Assembly (NCBI GenBank): GCA_020048915.1
Contig: JAIFLU010000273.1
Coordinates: 1-32,701, forward strand
Direction: 5' to 3'
Source of the DNA: Bacteroidota bacterium
Lineage (GTDB): Bacteria > Bacteroidota > Bacteroidia > Bacteroidales > JAAUTT01
DNA: 32,701 nt
This document shows positions 25,201 to 32,701 of this stretch, one piece after another. The position numbers and the translations under genes were made by a program. The notes under the pieces are model-generated. The model did no database searches. It was not told where the DNA came from and was given only the letters and a program-made list of their open reading frames with translations. How positions within the stretch are numbered: the stretch's first letter is position 1; every line of letters starts with the position of its first letter.

Positions 25201-25631
25201 AAATAAGATTTGAGGTTTTCGACACATTGGTCATTCCCTCCATAATTAAGCTGGTGAATAAGGTAAGCCTGAATTTCTTTATCAGAGAAATTGCCGATTG
25301 CTTTCAAAAAATCGGACTGCAGTAAAGCCCATTCCTTTTCGTGTCCTTTTTGACTGGTATACCGGGCCAGACTGGTTAAGGTAAACCTTACAGCCACATC
25401 GTTTCCCTGGCCTGCAGGTTTTAACATATGTATCATTTCAGAAAGGCCTTCATCTCCCAAACTAATTGTTTGGTTAAGTGCCTTGTTAAGATGCTCGTTG
25501 CTTTGAGCTGGCATTTGAGCCAGAATATCGGCAACCTTCGTTTTTAGTGTTCGGGTATCTTGCGCAGATATCTGAAAATTAAGAACGAAAAAGATAAGGA
25601 GTGATAATATTGAAATATTTTGTTTTTTCAT
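22242..25631 (-). CDS. secreted HEAT-repeat protein with two DUF1080 domains
   Basis: The 1129-residue product has a signal peptide (MKKQNISILSLLIFFVLNFQISAQ). Residues about 30-700 are helical HEAT-like repeats, with recurring patterns such as VRNSAIWALVKLND and QIKNAAINALQSI. Two DUF1080 (3-keto-disaccharide hydrolase, concanavalin-like) domains follow: GFVSMFNGIDLSGW at about 727-925 and EGFNLLFNGKNLDGW at about 938-1129. DUF1080 members cleave 3-keto-glycosides. The gene is 28 bp downstream of a Gfo/Idh/MocA oxidoreductase gene, fitting an oxidise-then-cleave pathway in the periplasm or at the cell surface. The HEAT scaffold may place it in a complex. The specific glycoside is unknown. 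Confidence 0.9.
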   Translation of the reverse strand: MKKQNISILSLLIFFVLNFQISAQDTRTLKTKVADILAQMPAQSNEHLNKALNQTISLGDEGLSEMIHMLKPAGQGNDVAVRFTLTSLARYTSQKGHEKEWALLQSDFLKAIGNFSDKEIQAYLIHQLNYGGNDQCVENLKSYLSDSRLCEPVTQLFINIKSSSAEKALLDVASSSSGENQITIIKSLGEFKSKAALPILMKLEGNQDHSLQRTVLAALANIGAPESYLVLNNAMQKALYKYEPTEATASFLKYANRLGENKETVLCEQACEAIFKANTESKLLPNRVAAFAVYAKYFKPEAMKMALKEINSENAEYRTAILHTLTGHGDAVYTQKWTKKAKNAPADIKADIIYFLGERADKSATPFVRNQLADNSAQVRNSAIWALVKLNDQEALTDLLNHVSKGNDSEETEKALKTLLNESKLDIVAKFLESAPNAGKPSLINLIASKSGSRYFKTIFAYTSNEDTQIKNAAINALQSISTYTDLGTLLPFLLQTNDPIHIQKIQNAIVKAANDETDKDIATLPILSALKQTNSKEKIIPVLPAIGGKKALKAVTELYESSAGETIQTCFKALVNWNDHTAASALFEICKSDNQDYRNEAFSGYVNQIRRSNMPADQKLLKFQKIMPLAQNDQEKLQVIRSLDNLKTFLTLVYVSKYLDDPALQSDAANAAVQIALPDTDYKTGLYGDIPKTILKKALTLIRGPESDYIKENVNRYIETMPTDQGFVSMFNGIDLSGWKGFITDPIKLAALTSKEIAKLQLIANEKLKENWRVKDGMIFFNGDGANLLSEKDYGDFEMIVNWKISKKGDSGIYLRGSPQVQIWDTTRVEVGAQVGSGGLYNNQVNPSKPLKVADNPIEDWNTFHIKMVGEKVTVFLNGELVVDNVVLENYWDRKQPIFPTGTIELQAHGTDLAFKDIYIREIKSQETVLSPEEKKEGFNLLFNGKNLDGWIGNKTDYKAEDGNIVIQSSNGEGGGNLFTEKEYSDFTFRFEFQLTPGANNGLGIRAPLEGDAAYVGMELQILDNTAAVYADLKPYQYHGSVYGVIPAKRDYLKPIGEWNSEEVTIKGSRIKIVLNGTTIVDGDIKEASKNGTLDGKDHPGLLRDKGHIGFLGHGSLVKFRNIRIKEL

Positions 25632-25659
25632 CGGATAAGCATTTTGAATTGAGTACTAA

Positions 25660-26928
25660 TTAAAAATTCCAGGGAGCACGCATTGGTTGATTGATCATTC
25701 GATTGGCAGCTTCATCGTTAATGAATTTTTGGCCTACAGGATCGTATTCCAGATTGCGTCCAAGCCGAAGTGCAGTAATTCCCATGTTTACAATGGTGGC
25801 CGATCGGTGACCGTTCATTTCGTTTAATGCAAATTTTTGACGGGTTCTTACCGATTCTGAAAACAGGCCAATTTGTGGCATTGGGTCTCTTAGGGTGGCG
25901 ATTAACTTATTAATAGAAGGTATATCAGATTTTAATCCTTTAAAAATTTTGCCATGCGGTCCTTCAATAAAAGCAGCATCTTTATCCTTATTTTCACCAT
26001 CCAGAATAATTTTACAACCATCATCATAAGTATATTCAATTCTTCTCCACGATCCAACTGCATCGTAATGCTGCTGAGGTGCATCAACTTCAACCCGGAC
26101 AGGGCTGGTATGATCTTTTCCTAAAATGTATTGAACCGGGTCAAGGTAATGCTGGCCCATATCTCCAAGTCCACCGCCATCGTAATCCCAGTAGCCCCGA
26201 AATTTTGAATGCACGCGATCTTCATTATAAGGTTTGTACGGTGCAGGCCCCAGCCACATATTATAATCTAAATTAGAAGGAACAGGCATAGGAGTGAGGT
26301 CTGTTCTTCCACTCCAGAAAAACTTCCAGTCGTAACCAGTTATTCCGCTCACAGTTACTTTCAGAGGCCATCCAAGAGCTCCGCTGAGCAGTACTTTCTT
26401 CAAGGGTTTAACATCAGTTCCTAATCCATAGAAGGTATCTTTAAAGCGAAACCACGTATTTAGCCTAAACATCCGGCCATATTTATTCACTTCTTCCACC
26501 ACACGTATCCCTTCGCCAATTGTTCGGGTCATGGGTTTCTCGCACCAAATGTCTTTTCCTGCTCTGGCAGCTTCTACAGCCATTAATCCATGCCAATGAG
26601 GAGGAGTTGCAATATGAACAACATCAATTTCAGGTTGCATCAGTAATTCACGGTAATCCCGGAAGATTTTTACATCTTTACCTGTTAGAGCCAAAGCTTC
26701 GTTTATGTGTAATTGGTCAACATCGCAAATTGCAACAACTCGTGTTCCTTCATAAGGGATATGACTTCTTCCCATGCCACCAACGCCTATGATAGCTTTG
26801 GTGAGCTGATCGCTTGGAGCTGTAAATCCTTTCCCGCCTAGAACATGGCGTGGAATAATCATTATTCCGGCCATGGTTCCGAGAGATGCTTTCAGGAAAT
26901 GTCGCCGGTTAGGTTTATTATTATTCAT
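25660..26928 (-). CDS. Tat-exported Gfo/Idh/MocA family oxidoreductase
   Basis: This is an NAD(P)-dependent dehydrogenase of the Gfo/Idh/MocA family. The 422-residue product begins with a twin-arginine signal (NRRHFLKASLGTMAGIMII), so the folded, cofactor-bound enzyme is sent to the periplasm. The Rossmann glycine motif is in AIIGVGGMGRSH (about 45-56), the conserved EKP is in DIWCEKPMTR, and the second domain has GGGLGDMGQHYLDP, with a probable catalytic His. It is the first gene of an operon with the DUF1080 protein. Members in such contexts oxidise the C3 hydroxyl of glycosides to give 3-keto sugars for DUF1080 enzymes; this activity is inferred from context. Confidence 0.92.
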   Translation of the reverse strand: MNNNKPNRRHFLKASLGTMAGIMIIPRHVLGGKGFTAPSDQLTKAIIGVGGMGRSHIPYEGTRVVAICDVDQLHINEALALTGKDVKIFRDYRELLMQPEIDVVHIATPPHWHGLMAVEAARAGKDIWCEKPMTRTIGEGIRVVEEVNKYGRMFRLNTWFRFKDTFYGLGTDVKPLKKVLLSGALGWPLKVTVSGITGYDWKFFWSGRTDLTPMPVPSNLDYNMWLGPAPYKPYNEDRVHSKFRGYWDYDGGGLGDMGQHYLDPVQYILGKDHTSPVRVEVDAPQQHYDAVGSWRRIEYTYDDGCKIILDGENKDKDAAFIEGPHGKIFKGLKSDIPSINKLIATLRDPMPQIGLFSESVRTRQKFALNEMNGHRSATIVNMGITALRLGRNLEYDPVGQKFINDEAANRMINQPMRAPWNF

Positions 26929-27531
26929 AGTTTAGATATTTAAGCAGTTATGTTTTTATTGGAGCAGCTAAATTAAATAATACAATTATAATTTGGGTAA
27001 GATTTTGTCAAATATATTCATTCATTTAAGAAACTAATATAAATTAAATTATAATGAAATGTAATTCAGATGTTTGGTAACATTCAGTATTGGAATTTTA
27101 TTTTTAGGCTTAATTTATCTCAACTTTGTTAGTTGAATAATAATCGAAGATCACAAAAAAAATTATTATCCCTCTTCGATTTGGCAGGTGTGAAAAGATA
27201 TATTATTTAGTTTAATGATAAGGTAAGAATATTTGAGGGGCATATCAATAAAATAATGATAATTTCAGAATTAGTAAAATTTAATTTTTTTATAAGTTAG
27301 ATGTTTATGGTTCAAATTAATTACGTATTGTAAGAAAAATTGAAATAAAAGTGCGTAAATGAAATAAAAAATATATTTTTACAGACTAATTAAAAATAAA
27401 GTATAATTGTCCAAACATTTATTTTAAATTATGGTTTACTTATTTTAAATGGTCTTGAAAATTGATATTTAAGCGTTAATTTTTACAATGAGATAGAAAT
27501 TTAGTTTATAAATTAGATAATAAATTATTAT
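26929..27531. other. 603-bp AT-rich intergenic region without a gene
   Basis: This holds the divergent upstream regions of the Gfo/Idh/MocA operon (minus) and asnB (plus). I found no convincing reading frame and no RNA gene. A -7 element for the minus-strand operon lies at 27009-27016. A short inverted repeat, TCAAC-N7-GTTGA, occurs near 27120 and might be an operator. The right half is very A/T-rich. No recognisable riboswitch structure was seen upstream of asnB. Confidence 0.6.
27009..27016 (-). promoter_or_regulatory. -7 promoter element of the Gfo/Idh/MocA-DUF1080 operon
   Basis: On the minus strand TATATTTG matches TAnnTTTG, 80 bp upstream of the ATG at 26928. The -33 box is not clear, and AT richness makes chance matches likely. 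Confidence 0.35.
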
Positions 27532-29202
27532 ATGTGTGGAATAGTTGGTGTTTTTGATTTAAAAGTAAGCTCAGAAGAGTTACGGCCAAAAGTATTAGAG
27601 ATGTCTAAGAAAATTCGCCACCGTGGTCCGGATTGGTCCGGAATTTACTGTGGAAGTAAAGCGATTTTGGCGCATGAAAGACTTTCGATTGTTGATCCTC
27701 AATCTGGAAAGCAACCTCTGTATAGCAAAGATGGTAAACTAATATTAGCAGTGAATGGCGAAATATATAACCATCAGAGTATTCGTAATCAAATGAAAGG
27801 TTCCTATGAATTTTTGACCCATTCCGATTGTGAAGTTATTTTGGCGCTTTACCGTCAAAAAGGTGCGGATTTTCTGGAAGACCTGAATGGAATTTTTGCA
27901 TTTGCGCTTTACGACAGTGAAAATGATTGTTATTTGATTGCTCGTGACCATATTGGAATTATTCCGTTATATGTTGGTTGGGATAAATTTGGTAACTTTT
28001 ATGTTGCTTCTGAGTTGAAATCGCTGGAATGCTTATGTAATAAGATTCAGGAGTTTTTGCCAGGTCATTATTTATATAGTAAAGACGGTGGCCAGATGAA
28101 GAAATGGTACAACCGCGAATGGACTGATTTTGATGCAGTAAAGGACAATCCTGCCAGTATTGAGGAGTTGCGTGAAGCATTGGAAGCTTCTGTTCACCGT
28201 CAATTGATGTCGGATGTGCCTTATGGGGTTTTATTATCGGGAGGTTTAGATTCATCTGTAATTTCGGCAATTGCAAAAAAGTATGCTGCAGTTAGGGTTG
28301 AGTCAGATAATAACGAACAGGCCTGGTGGCCACAGCTGCATTCTTTTGCAGTTGGGTTGGAAGGTTCTCCGGATTTAGCAGCTGCACGGAAAGTTGCCGA
28401 TCATATTGGAACTGTTCATCACGAAATTCATTTTACCATTCAGGAAGGATTGGATGCTATTAAAGATGTGATCTATCACCTCGAAACATACGATGTTACC
28501 ACCGTACGTGCATCTACTCCTATGTATCTGATGGCAAGGGTTATAAAATCGATGGGTGTTAAAATGGTATTATCGGGCGAAGGTGCAGATGAAATATTCG
28601 GTGGATATTTATATTTCCATAAAGCTCCCAATGCAAAAGCTTTTCACGAAGAAACAGTTCGTAAACTTAGCAAATTGCATTTATACGATTGCCTCAGGGC
28701 AAATAAATCACTCGCAGCATGGGGCGTCGAGGGCCGTGTTCCCTTCCTCGATAAAGAATTTATGGATGTTGCCATGCGTTTTAATCCCGATGAGAAGATG
28801 GCAAAAAACGGTCGTATGGAAAAATGGGTCGTTCGCAAAGCATTCGAAGATTATTTACCAGAGAGTGTAGTTTGGAGACAAAAAGAACAATTTTCGGATG
28901 GGGTAGGTTATAGCTGGATCGATACCTTAAAAGCCACGGCTGCTCAAAAAGTTAGCGATGAACAAATAGCAAATGCCAAATACCGTTTCCCAATCAATCC
29001 ACCCATGTCGAAAGAGGAATATTTATACAGAAGCATTTTTTCAGATCATTTTCCATCCGATTCAGCAGCTTCTTGTGTTCCATCGGTACCTTCAGTTGCT
29101 TGCAGTACACCTGAAGCCCTAGCCTGGGACGAGTCTTTTAAAAACATGAACGATCCTTCTGGCCGATCGATTAAGAGTGTTCACGTTCAGGGATATAAAT
29201 AG
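27532..29202 (+). CDS. asnB: glutamine-hydrolysing asparagine synthetase (AsnB)
   Basis: AsnB makes asparagine from aspartate, ATP and glutamine. The 556-residue product starts MCGIVGVF, with Cys2 as the glutaminase nucleophile after Met removal. The N-terminal class II amidotransferase domain includes RHRGPDWSG (29-37) and NGEIYNH (75-81). The synthetase domain has the pyrophosphate-binding SGGLDSS (236-242), VLSGEGADEIFGGY and the C-terminal EGRVPFLD and WRQKEQFSDGVGYSW segments. Length and motifs match the enteric AsnB type. It is monocistronic, with a strong terminator 38 bp after the stop and a long AT-rich region upstream. Confidence 0.97.
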   Translation: MCGIVGVFDLKVSSEELRPKVLEMSKKIRHRGPDWSGIYCGSKAILAHERLSIVDPQSGKQPLYSKDGKLILAVNGEIYNHQSIRNQMKGSYEFLTHSDCEVILALYRQKGADFLEDLNGIFAFALYDSENDCYLIARDHIGIIPLYVGWDKFGNFYVASELKSLECLCNKIQEFLPGHYLYSKDGGQMKKWYNREWTDFDAVKDNPASIEELREALEASVHRQLMSDVPYGVLLSGGLDSSVISAIAKKYAAVRVESDNNEQAWWPQLHSFAVGLEGSPDLAAARKVADHIGTVHHEIHFTIQEGLDAIKDVIYHLETYDVTTVRASTPMYLMARVIKSMGVKMVLSGEGADEIFGGYLYFHKAPNAKAFHEETVRKLSKLHLYDCLRANKSLAAWGVEGRVPFLDKEFMDVAMRFNPDEKMAKNGRMEKWVVRKAFEDYLPESVVWRQKEQFSDGVGYSWIDTLKATAAQKVSDEQIANAKYRFPINPPMSKEEYLYRSIFSDHFPSDSAASCVPSVPSVACSTPEALAWDESFKNMNDPSGRSIKSVHVQGYK

Positions 29203-29240
29203 TGTTAATTTTAATTTAATTTTTTTTTAGGGTTTAGTTC

Positions 29241-29277
29241 AAAAAGGTTGAATCGGTTTTCCAATTCAACCTTTTTT
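29241..29277 (+). terminator. rho-independent terminator of asnB
   Basis: A perfect 13-bp stem: AAAAAGGTTGAAT (29241-29253) with ATTCAACCTTTTT (29264-29276) around a 10-nt loop, ending in a T run. It separates asnB from the fucosidase gene. Confidence 0.9.
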
Positions 29278-29331
29278 ATTTTGTAGTTTTTAGTATTTTT
29301 ATTTTTTAAACTACACTATAAAAAACTACAC

Positions 29332-30723
29332 ATGAAACTTAGACAGCACTTATTATTACTATGTTTATTTTGCTTAATTTCTCCGGCAGTTTGGTCGCAG
29401 AAGTATGATTCTTCCTGGGAGTCAATTGATAAAAGACCAATTCCTGCATGGTTTTCGGATGCCAAGTTTGGAATATTTATCCATTGGGGGGTGTATTCAG
29501 TCCCAGCCTGGGCACCTGCTGACGCACCAATCGGGGTTTATGCCAAATATGCTGAATGGTATTGGAATAAACTTCTAGTTAATTCGGGAGAAGAACATAA
29601 ATATTTTAAAGCCTTTCACGATAGTATTTATGGTTCAAAGTTTCAATACCAGGACTTTGCATCTCAATTTAAAGCAGAATTATTTGAACCTGAAAAATGG
29701 GCAGATGTATTTACCCGTGCAGGTGCAAAATATGTGGTATTAACTTCGAAGCATCATGAGGGATTTTGCTTATGGCCAAGTGAGCAAAGCTGGAACTGGA
29801 ATTCAGTTGATATTGGAGCTCATCGCGATTTAGCAGGTGATTTATCCAAAGCTGTCAAAGCAAAAGGATTACACATGGGATTTTATTATTCCCTTTACGA
29901 ATGGTTTAATCCGCTTTACAAATCGAATCTGGAGAAATATGTAGATGATCATATGATTCCTCAAATGAAAGATCTGGTAAATCGTTATCAACCGGATGTT
30001 TTATGGACAGATGGGGAGTGGGATCACCCAAGTGAAAAATGGAAGAGTACACAATTTTTATCATGGTTGTATAATGACTCACCCGTTAAAAACAGCATTG
30101 TTGTAAACGACAGGTGGGGAAAAGAGACCCGTGCAAAGCATGGAGGGTATTATACAACAGAATATGATCTGGTTCATGATAAAAAAGGAATAGATAAAGC
30201 TGTAACTCATTCATGGGAAGAATGCCGGGGTATTGGTACTTCTTTTGGTTATAACCGAATTGAAGATTTGGATAATTATATGTCGTCGAAGGCATTAATT
30301 GACTTATTAGTTGAAAAAGTATCCAGCGGTGGAAATTTATTATTAGACATTGGACCAACTGCCGATGGCTTAATACCGGTGATTATGCAAGAACGCTTAT
30401 TAGATATGGGTGATTGGTTAAGGGTGAATGGCGAGGCTATTTATGGAACTCAGGTTTGGAGGAAAAGCCCAGATAAATCAATTCCTGGTGTTTTTTTTAC
30501 TTTAAAGGGAAACGATTTATTTGTAATCTGCACCAAATGGCCACAGGGACCAATTGTAATACCGGGCATAGAATCGGTTCAAACAGTTTCTTTAATGGGC
30601 TCTCCAATAAAAGTAAAGGCAAGTGCAAATGGAAGCTTAACTATACATCCACCAGCGATAAATCCTGCTAATATGCCATGTCAGCATGCGTGGGTATTTA
30701 AAGTTTCAAATATCGGGATTTAG
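29332..30723 (+). CDS. secreted GH29 alpha-L-fucosidase
   Basis: This glycoside hydrolase family 29 enzyme releases alpha-linked L-fucose from glycans. The 463-residue product has a signal peptide (MKLRQHLLLLCLFCLISPAVWSQ) and the family's (beta/alpha)8 barrel: FGIFIHWGVYSVPAWAP (46-62), YVVLTSKHHEGFCLWPS (134-150) with the substrate-binding HH pair, and the nucleophile Asp227 in DVLWTDGEWDHP. GGNLLLDIGPTADG marks the barrel end, followed by a small beta domain (VFFTLKGNDLFVICTKWPQ). It is transcribed alone between two terminators and has no SusC/SusD partner nearby, so it is an isolated enzyme and not part of a visible polysaccharide-utilisation locus. The export destination is periplasm or beyond. 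Confidence 0.95.
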   Translation: MKLRQHLLLLCLFCLISPAVWSQKYDSSWESIDKRPIPAWFSDAKFGIFIHWGVYSVPAWAPADAPIGVYAKYAEWYWNKLLVNSGEEHKYFKAFHDSIYGSKFQYQDFASQFKAELFEPEKWADVFTRAGAKYVVLTSKHHEGFCLWPSEQSWNWNSVDIGAHRDLAGDLSKAVKAKGLHMGFYYSLYEWFNPLYKSNLEKYVDDHMIPQMKDLVNRYQPDVLWTDGEWDHPSEKWKSTQFLSWLYNDSPVKNSIVVNDRWGKETRAKHGGYYTTEYDLVHDKKGIDKAVTHSWEECRGIGTSFGYNRIEDLDNYMSSKALIDLLVEKVSSGGNLLLDIGPTADGLIPVIMQERLLDMGDWLRVNGEAIYGTQVWRKSPDKSIPGVFFTLKGNDLFVICTKWPQGPIVIPGIESVQTVSLMGSPIKVKASANGSLTIHPPAINPANMPCQHAWVFKVSNIGI

Positions 30724-30778
30724 CCGGGAGTGAATTTATTTTTGGTAGAATCAATTCGTACACGGTATAATTTTTTTT

Positions 30779-30824
30779 AAGGTTATCACTTGTTTTTACA
30801 GGCGATAACCTTATTTTATTTTTT
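30779..30824 (+). terminator. rho-independent terminator of the fucosidase gene
   Basis: AAGGTTATC (30779-30787) pairs with GATAACCTT (30804-30812), with a 16-nt loop, followed by ATTTTATTTTTT. Its right arm overlaps the 3' end of the minus-strand pseudogene. Confidence 0.8.
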
Positions 30825-31305
30825 GGAACGACTTAATAATTGTAATATCAGGAAAATGATGCAGGCTATATGGATCTTTTAGGATTACCCCGATTACTGT
30901 TTTCCAGGCATTACCATGAAAGCGGATAGAATGAGGAGGAATTCGGGAGGGATGGATATGTATCATAAACTCAGTGTCCTCGCTTCCTCTAATTATCCAG
31001 TTTGATTGATCACTCAATGGAACAAGTTTATAAGCTTCTTCTTTCAACCAGGTATTCAATTCTTTTCTGGAAAATACACCGTGATTATCTAAAAAATAAG
31101 CTACTTGATTAACAATCTCATGCAGGCTTAAATTTCCTGTGTAAATGTCTAAATAGTTTGAGTTTATTTCCCTTAATTACTCGATTATAAGATTCATGTA
31201 AGAAGACTCTGGTTCTTCACTCATTGTTTGGTTAATTTCCTGAATAACAAAATTCATATGATATTTCCATGGATTGAATATTATTTTGTCCTCGGGGAAT
31301 GACAT
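30811..31305 (-). pseudogene. hypothetical gene interrupted by one in-frame TAA
   Basis: Starting from the ATG at 31305, 42 codons (beginning MSFPEDKIIFNPWKYHMNFV) end at a TAA (31177-31179). The same frame then continues without another stop for 121 codons to the TAA at 30811, with typical coding content (ending PDITIIKSFQKIK). Read through, it would encode about 164 residues. The long open frame after the stop, in register, suggests one original gene with a recent nonsense mutation (a single base change from, for example, CAA, GAA or AAA). The downstream part could still be made from a later start such as the TTG at 31059. I do not recognise the family. A sequencing error is also possible. 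Confidence 0.7.
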
Positions 31306-31381
31306 TTTTTTAATGTTTTCACTAAAATATTCACTAAATTAAACTAGTTTTTCAAGCCACTGAAATTTAATCCAAACGATT

Positions 31382-31825
31382 ATGAAAAATATAATATTTG
31401 TAGTGTTATTATTTTTGGCATTCTCGTGCGGTAAAAAAATAGATTTACAGCACGAGAAAATCTCATTACTAAAAATTGATTCCTTATTTTCAGCTCTATC
31501 CGAATCAAAAGGGATGAAAGATGCATATAGCATGTATTTAGACGAAAAAGGAGTCATGCTTCGCCCCAATTCGATGCCAATTATTGGTCAAGACCGTATT
31601 TTTAAATACCACAACGAAATGAAATCGACTTCCGCTACATTAACCTGGAAACCTACGTTTGTGGAAGTTTCGGAAAAAGGGGAATTAGGATATACTTATG
31701 GACTTTTTAAACTAAAAACTCCGGATACTCTTGTTTTCGGAACCTATGTAACCATTTGGAAAAAAAACTCAAAAGGACAGTGGAAAGTAGTAATGGATTC
31801 CGGAAACTCAGGAATTGGAAAATAA
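31382..31825 (+). CDS. SnoaL/DUF4440-like lipoprotein
   Basis: The 147-residue product has a lipoprotein signal: a hydrophobic helix (MKNIIFVVLLFLAFSC) with Cys16 in a lipobox-like LAFSC. The mature part resembles the NTF2-like SnoaL/DUF4440 fold: SALSESKGMKDAYSMYLDEKGVMLRPNSMPIIGQDRIFKYHNEM, then a beta-sheet half with GELGYTYGLFKLK, FGTYVTIWKKNSKGQWKVVMDSGN. NTF2-like proteins bind small ligands; no enzymatic residues are apparent. Its stop lies one base from the stop of the convergent folE gene. Attachment to a membrane face is likely; the role is unknown. Confidence 0.8.
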   Translation: MKNIIFVVLLFLAFSCGKKIDLQHEKISLLKIDSLFSALSESKGMKDAYSMYLDEKGVMLRPNSMPIIGQDRIFKYHNEMKSTSATLTWKPTFVEVSEKGELGYTYGLFKLKTPDTLVFGTYVTIWKKNSKGQWKVVMDSGNSGIGK

Positions 31826-31826
31826 T

Positions 31827-32591
31827 TTATTTCCCGAGATATTTTAAAAACTCACTTTTTATGCTTTCATCGTTAAAACTTCCATTGTAGAAAGATGTAA
31901 CCGTACTACTCTGAATATCCTGGATACCTCTGGATGCAACACATAAGTGATCGGCCTCGATGACGACAGCAACATGATTGGTCTTTAGAGAATTCACTAG
32001 CTCTTTTCCGATTTGAACTGTCAACCGCTCCTGAACTTGCGGTCTACGCGAATAATACTGAGCAATTCGATTAAGTTTAGATAGTCCAATAACATAATTT
32101 TCGGGAATGTAAGCAATATGAGCTTTCCCAATTATCGGCACTAAATGATGCTCACAATAAGAATAAATAGTGATATTTTTTTCAACTAACATCTGATTAT
32201 ATTTAAACTTGTTGGAAAATAGCTTCATTTCTGGCTTATTGGCAGGATTTAGTCCCTTAAATATTTCTTTTACATACATTTTAGCAACCCTGTTCGGGGT
32301 ATCACAAAGACTTTCATCTGTAAGATCCATTCCCAGAATGTGAAGAATTTCCTTGAAATGTTTTGAAATTGAAGTAATCTTTTCACTTTCACTTAATTCA
32401 AATGCATCGGAACGCATGGGGGTATCTGATGTATTGGTGAAATGATCCGAATCATCATCGCTGTTCTCAATCCATAAATCTTGATGACCTAATGAATTAT
32501 TCATTTCCAGTTTTTTATCCAGCGAATTGTATTGAAGTTCATTAGGTTTTTTGATCGCTTCTAAAAGAAATCGGCTATTCATGTTTTTCAT
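31827..32591 (-). CDS. folE: GTP cyclohydrolase I (FolE) with N-terminal extension
   Basis: FolE converts GTP to dihydroneopterin triphosphate, the first step of folate and tetrahydrobiopterin synthesis. The 254-residue product has a normal catalytic domain from about residue 70: TPNRVAKMYVKEIF (98-111), zinc ligands Cys146 and His149 in SYCEHHLVPI, GLSKLNRIAQYYSRRPQVQERLT (169-191) and the third ligand Cys217 in HLCVASRGI. About 65 residues precede it, rich in Asp, Ser and Asn, longer than in the usual roughly 190-225-residue enzyme; Met4 or Met30 are alternative starts. The extension may be disordered. It is convergent with the lipoprotein gene. Confidence 0.96.
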   Translation of the reverse strand: MKNMNSRFLLEAIKKPNELQYNSLDKKLEMNNSLGHQDLWIENSDDDSDHFTNTSDTPMRSDAFELSESEKITSISKHFKEILHILGMDLTDESLCDTPNRVAKMYVKEIFKGLNPANKPEMKLFSNKFKYNQMLVEKNITIYSYCEHHLVPIIGKAHIAYIPENYVIGLSKLNRIAQYYSRRPQVQERLTVQIGKELVNSLKTNHVAVVIEADHLCVASRGIQDIQSSTVTSFYNGSFNDESIKSEFLKYLGK

Positions 32592-32675
32592 TTGCGTCTA
32601 TTTTTATAGATATAAACGCACTGATAAATTAAATGTTTATAGTTTACGTTATAAAATTAAACAAAAACACAACTA

Positions 32676-32701
32676 ATGAAATCAGGAATTGATTTTATTC
32701 A
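32676..32701 (+). CDS. possible start of a gene running off the right edge
   Basis: An ATG at 32676 opens a frame (MKSGIDFI) that runs to the end of the window. It is divergent from folE with about 84 bp between, a reasonable promoter gap. Eight codons are not enough to judge; it could be chance. Confidence 0.25.

Noticed and set aside
26929-27531. Riboswitch or small RNA upstream of asnB
   Set aside because: The region is AT-rich with only short chance stems; no known riboswitch core was recognised.

Overview
The window looks like chromosomal DNA of a Bacteroidota bacterium. A marine or anaerobic polysaccharide degrader of the Marinilabiliales/Prolixibacteraceae type is my best guess, but this is inference. 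Supporting signs are a 47-bp type II-C CRISPR repeat with 30-nt spacing, TonB receptors with CarboxypepD_reg domains, TAnnTTTG -7 promoter elements, few Shine-Dalgarno sites, DUF1080/Gfo-Idh-MocA and GH29 glycan genes, and moderately AT-rich DNA. I see no rRNA or tRNA gene.

Left end (1-6046). The 3' part of a DUF4143 AAA ATPase gene runs in from the left edge. It is followed by abutting type II cas1 and cas2, a two-sided terminator, and a minimal CRISPR array (two identical 47-bp repeats, one 30-bp spacer). No cas9 is present in the window; its usual place upstream of cas1 is taken by the ATPase gene. Beyond the array, a gene for a long coiled-coil protein is divergent from a SWIM zinc-finger SNF2 helicase.

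6190-11652. A D-lyxose isomerase-family cupin and a PfkB kinase form a probable sugar operon. Next come an MJ0936/YfcE-type phosphoesterase and rsmE. An SPFH membrane protein, a ribbon-helix-helix protein and a Zn-ribbon protein form a tightly packed minus-strand operon with a promoter and tandem 9-bp repeats upstream. Further upstream is an ECF sigma factor (TTG start, strong Shine-Dalgarno) with a 59-codon downstream gene ending at a clear terminator.

11822-22073. uvrA is followed by an AT-rich secreted SUMF1-fold protein. A two-gene secreted set comes next: a zincin-like protein whose catalytic Glu is replaced by Asn, and a CHAP/NlpC-like protein. Then come nth and yjbQ, a small secreted CarboxypepD_reg protein overlapping a TonB-dependent receptor, and a DHFR/RibD-type reductase. 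A 127-bp palindromic element resembling a MITE follows.

22242-32701. A minus-strand operon encodes a Tat-exported Gfo/Idh/MocA oxidoreductase and a 1129-residue HEAT-repeat protein with two DUF1080 domains, suggesting 3-keto-glycoside breakdown. After about 600 bp of AT-rich DNA with no gene come asnB and a GH29 alpha-L-fucosidase, each with a terminator. A hypothetical gene broken by one in-frame TAA, a SnoaL-like lipoprotein and folE follow. The start of a further gene may lie at the right edge.
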